Source: Hermodice carunculata
Taxonomy: Eukaryota; Annelida; Polychaeta; Eunicida; Amphinomidae
Length of the DNA stretch: 64,000 nt
Assembly: GCA_964020975.1 (NCBI GenBank)
Contig: OZ026621.1
Coordinates: 91,954,867-92,018,866 of the forward strand
Direction: 5' to 3'
The position numbers and the translations under genes were made by a program. This document shows, in pieces, positions 1-64,000 of this stretch. Under the pieces are notes generated by a model that was not told the DNA's origin, made no database searches, and was given only the letters and a program-made list of their open reading frames with translations. Every line of letters starts with the position of its first letter. Position 1 is the first letter of the stretch.

Positions 1-318
1 AGCCCTTTCCCAATCAGATCACAACAAATACCTGCATGTAAAATATCACCTACCTTATAGTTTTGACTTGCATTCCTCATAAATGCCAGACATTGTGAAT
101 GTGAATTGTAGATGAAACCTGTTATATTAGTACATCATTGAGAAATGTTGGCCATTCAAACAGAAAATGTAAGATTGTCAGAGTTGAGTATATCACTGGG
201 TGTTGTCACTGTGGCACAAAGACACACCTGCTGGCATAAAGTGTGTTTCTGACTGGCTGAGATGTCTGTAGCTTGACGGCAACATTGGAGGTTGTATGGT
301 TTGTCTTATGTGTTGCAG

Positions 319-63768
<63,450 letters not shown>

Positions 63769-64000
63769 GTAGGTATCATCATAAGGATGCTGTGTTGTGT
63801 TTATTGCTGTCCCTTTGATTAATGAAACTTTACACACAGGTGCACCTGGACATAAAGGTGTGCCATGCACCAAAAGTAGGTCATTAGGTCAAGTATCTGG
63901 GTCGCAGTTACATATCCTTGTAAAGTGTCTGAGCTGTAATTGCCTTACTATTTAACCTAGTTTCATGAAACTTCACACACACATATATTGTGACCTAAAG
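63769..64000 (+). other. Start of intron 20, to the end of the window
   Basis: No exon is visible. The rest of the gene (second half of the zinc site and the C-terminal tail) lies to the right. Confidence 0.8.

Overview
The window is animal nuclear DNA, most likely from a marine invertebrate. Exons are short (about 70-250 bp), introns are of kilobase size with GT-AG borders, and the introns are packed with short terminal-inverted-repeat (TIR) elements, minisatellites, simple repeats and one decayed LINE. The long dispersed repeat that opens with an AGCTCAGCTGAC stem and closes near CCTCTTGTTT resembles repeats I associate with molluscs and other marine bilaterians. Nothing here fixes the species.

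I recognise one host gene, on the + strand across the whole window. It enters already in progress (first exon at 319) and leaves before its end (last exon at 63691-63768). Twenty exons taken in order, using one of two alternative pore exons and counting one doubtful microexon, give 2520 nt or 840 codons with all phases matching. The product is a calcium-release channel of the inositol trisphosphate receptor / ryanodine receptor (IP3R/RyR) superfamily. The region covers a Ser/Lys-rich linker, a RIH-associated domain (exon 6), a juxtamembrane beta domain (exons 10-11), S1 (exon 13), S2 (exon 14), an acidic S2-S3 loop (exon 15), S3-S4 (exons 15-16), S5 plus pore helix (exon 17, two versions), S6 (exon 18) and the start of the C-terminal Cys2 zinc-binding domain (exon 19). 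It is clearly related to both IP3R and RyR but looks like neither orthologue, so I call it a divergent IP3R-like paralogue.

The main discovery is in the pore. Exon 17 exists as two copies, 17A (51165-51340) and 17B (57759-57934). They have identical length (176 nt), identical entry and exit phases, and 33 of 58 residues the same. Because 176 is not a multiple of three, using both or neither breaks the frame, so they should be mutually exclusive. They differ most in the luminal loop and in the segment that should hold the selectivity filter. By ungapped hand alignment to the next exon, neither copy has the GGGVGD / GGGIGD filter of IP3R / RyR.

The introns hold at least six TIR or fold-back element families: piggyBac-like with TTAA ends, hAT-like with 5-bp target duplications, several Tc1/mariner-like families with outer TA, a 663-bp element filled with CGCGTAG motifs, and smaller fold-backs. 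They also hold a 5'-truncated LINE with a piggyBac-like element inside it, a 462-bp pure-strand pyrimidine tract, many minisatellites (26, 28, 36, 52 and 99 bp units) and long repeats carrying many copies of TGACCTTGACC. I saw no rRNA, no convincing tRNA gene, no CRISPR and no LTR or virus-like element.
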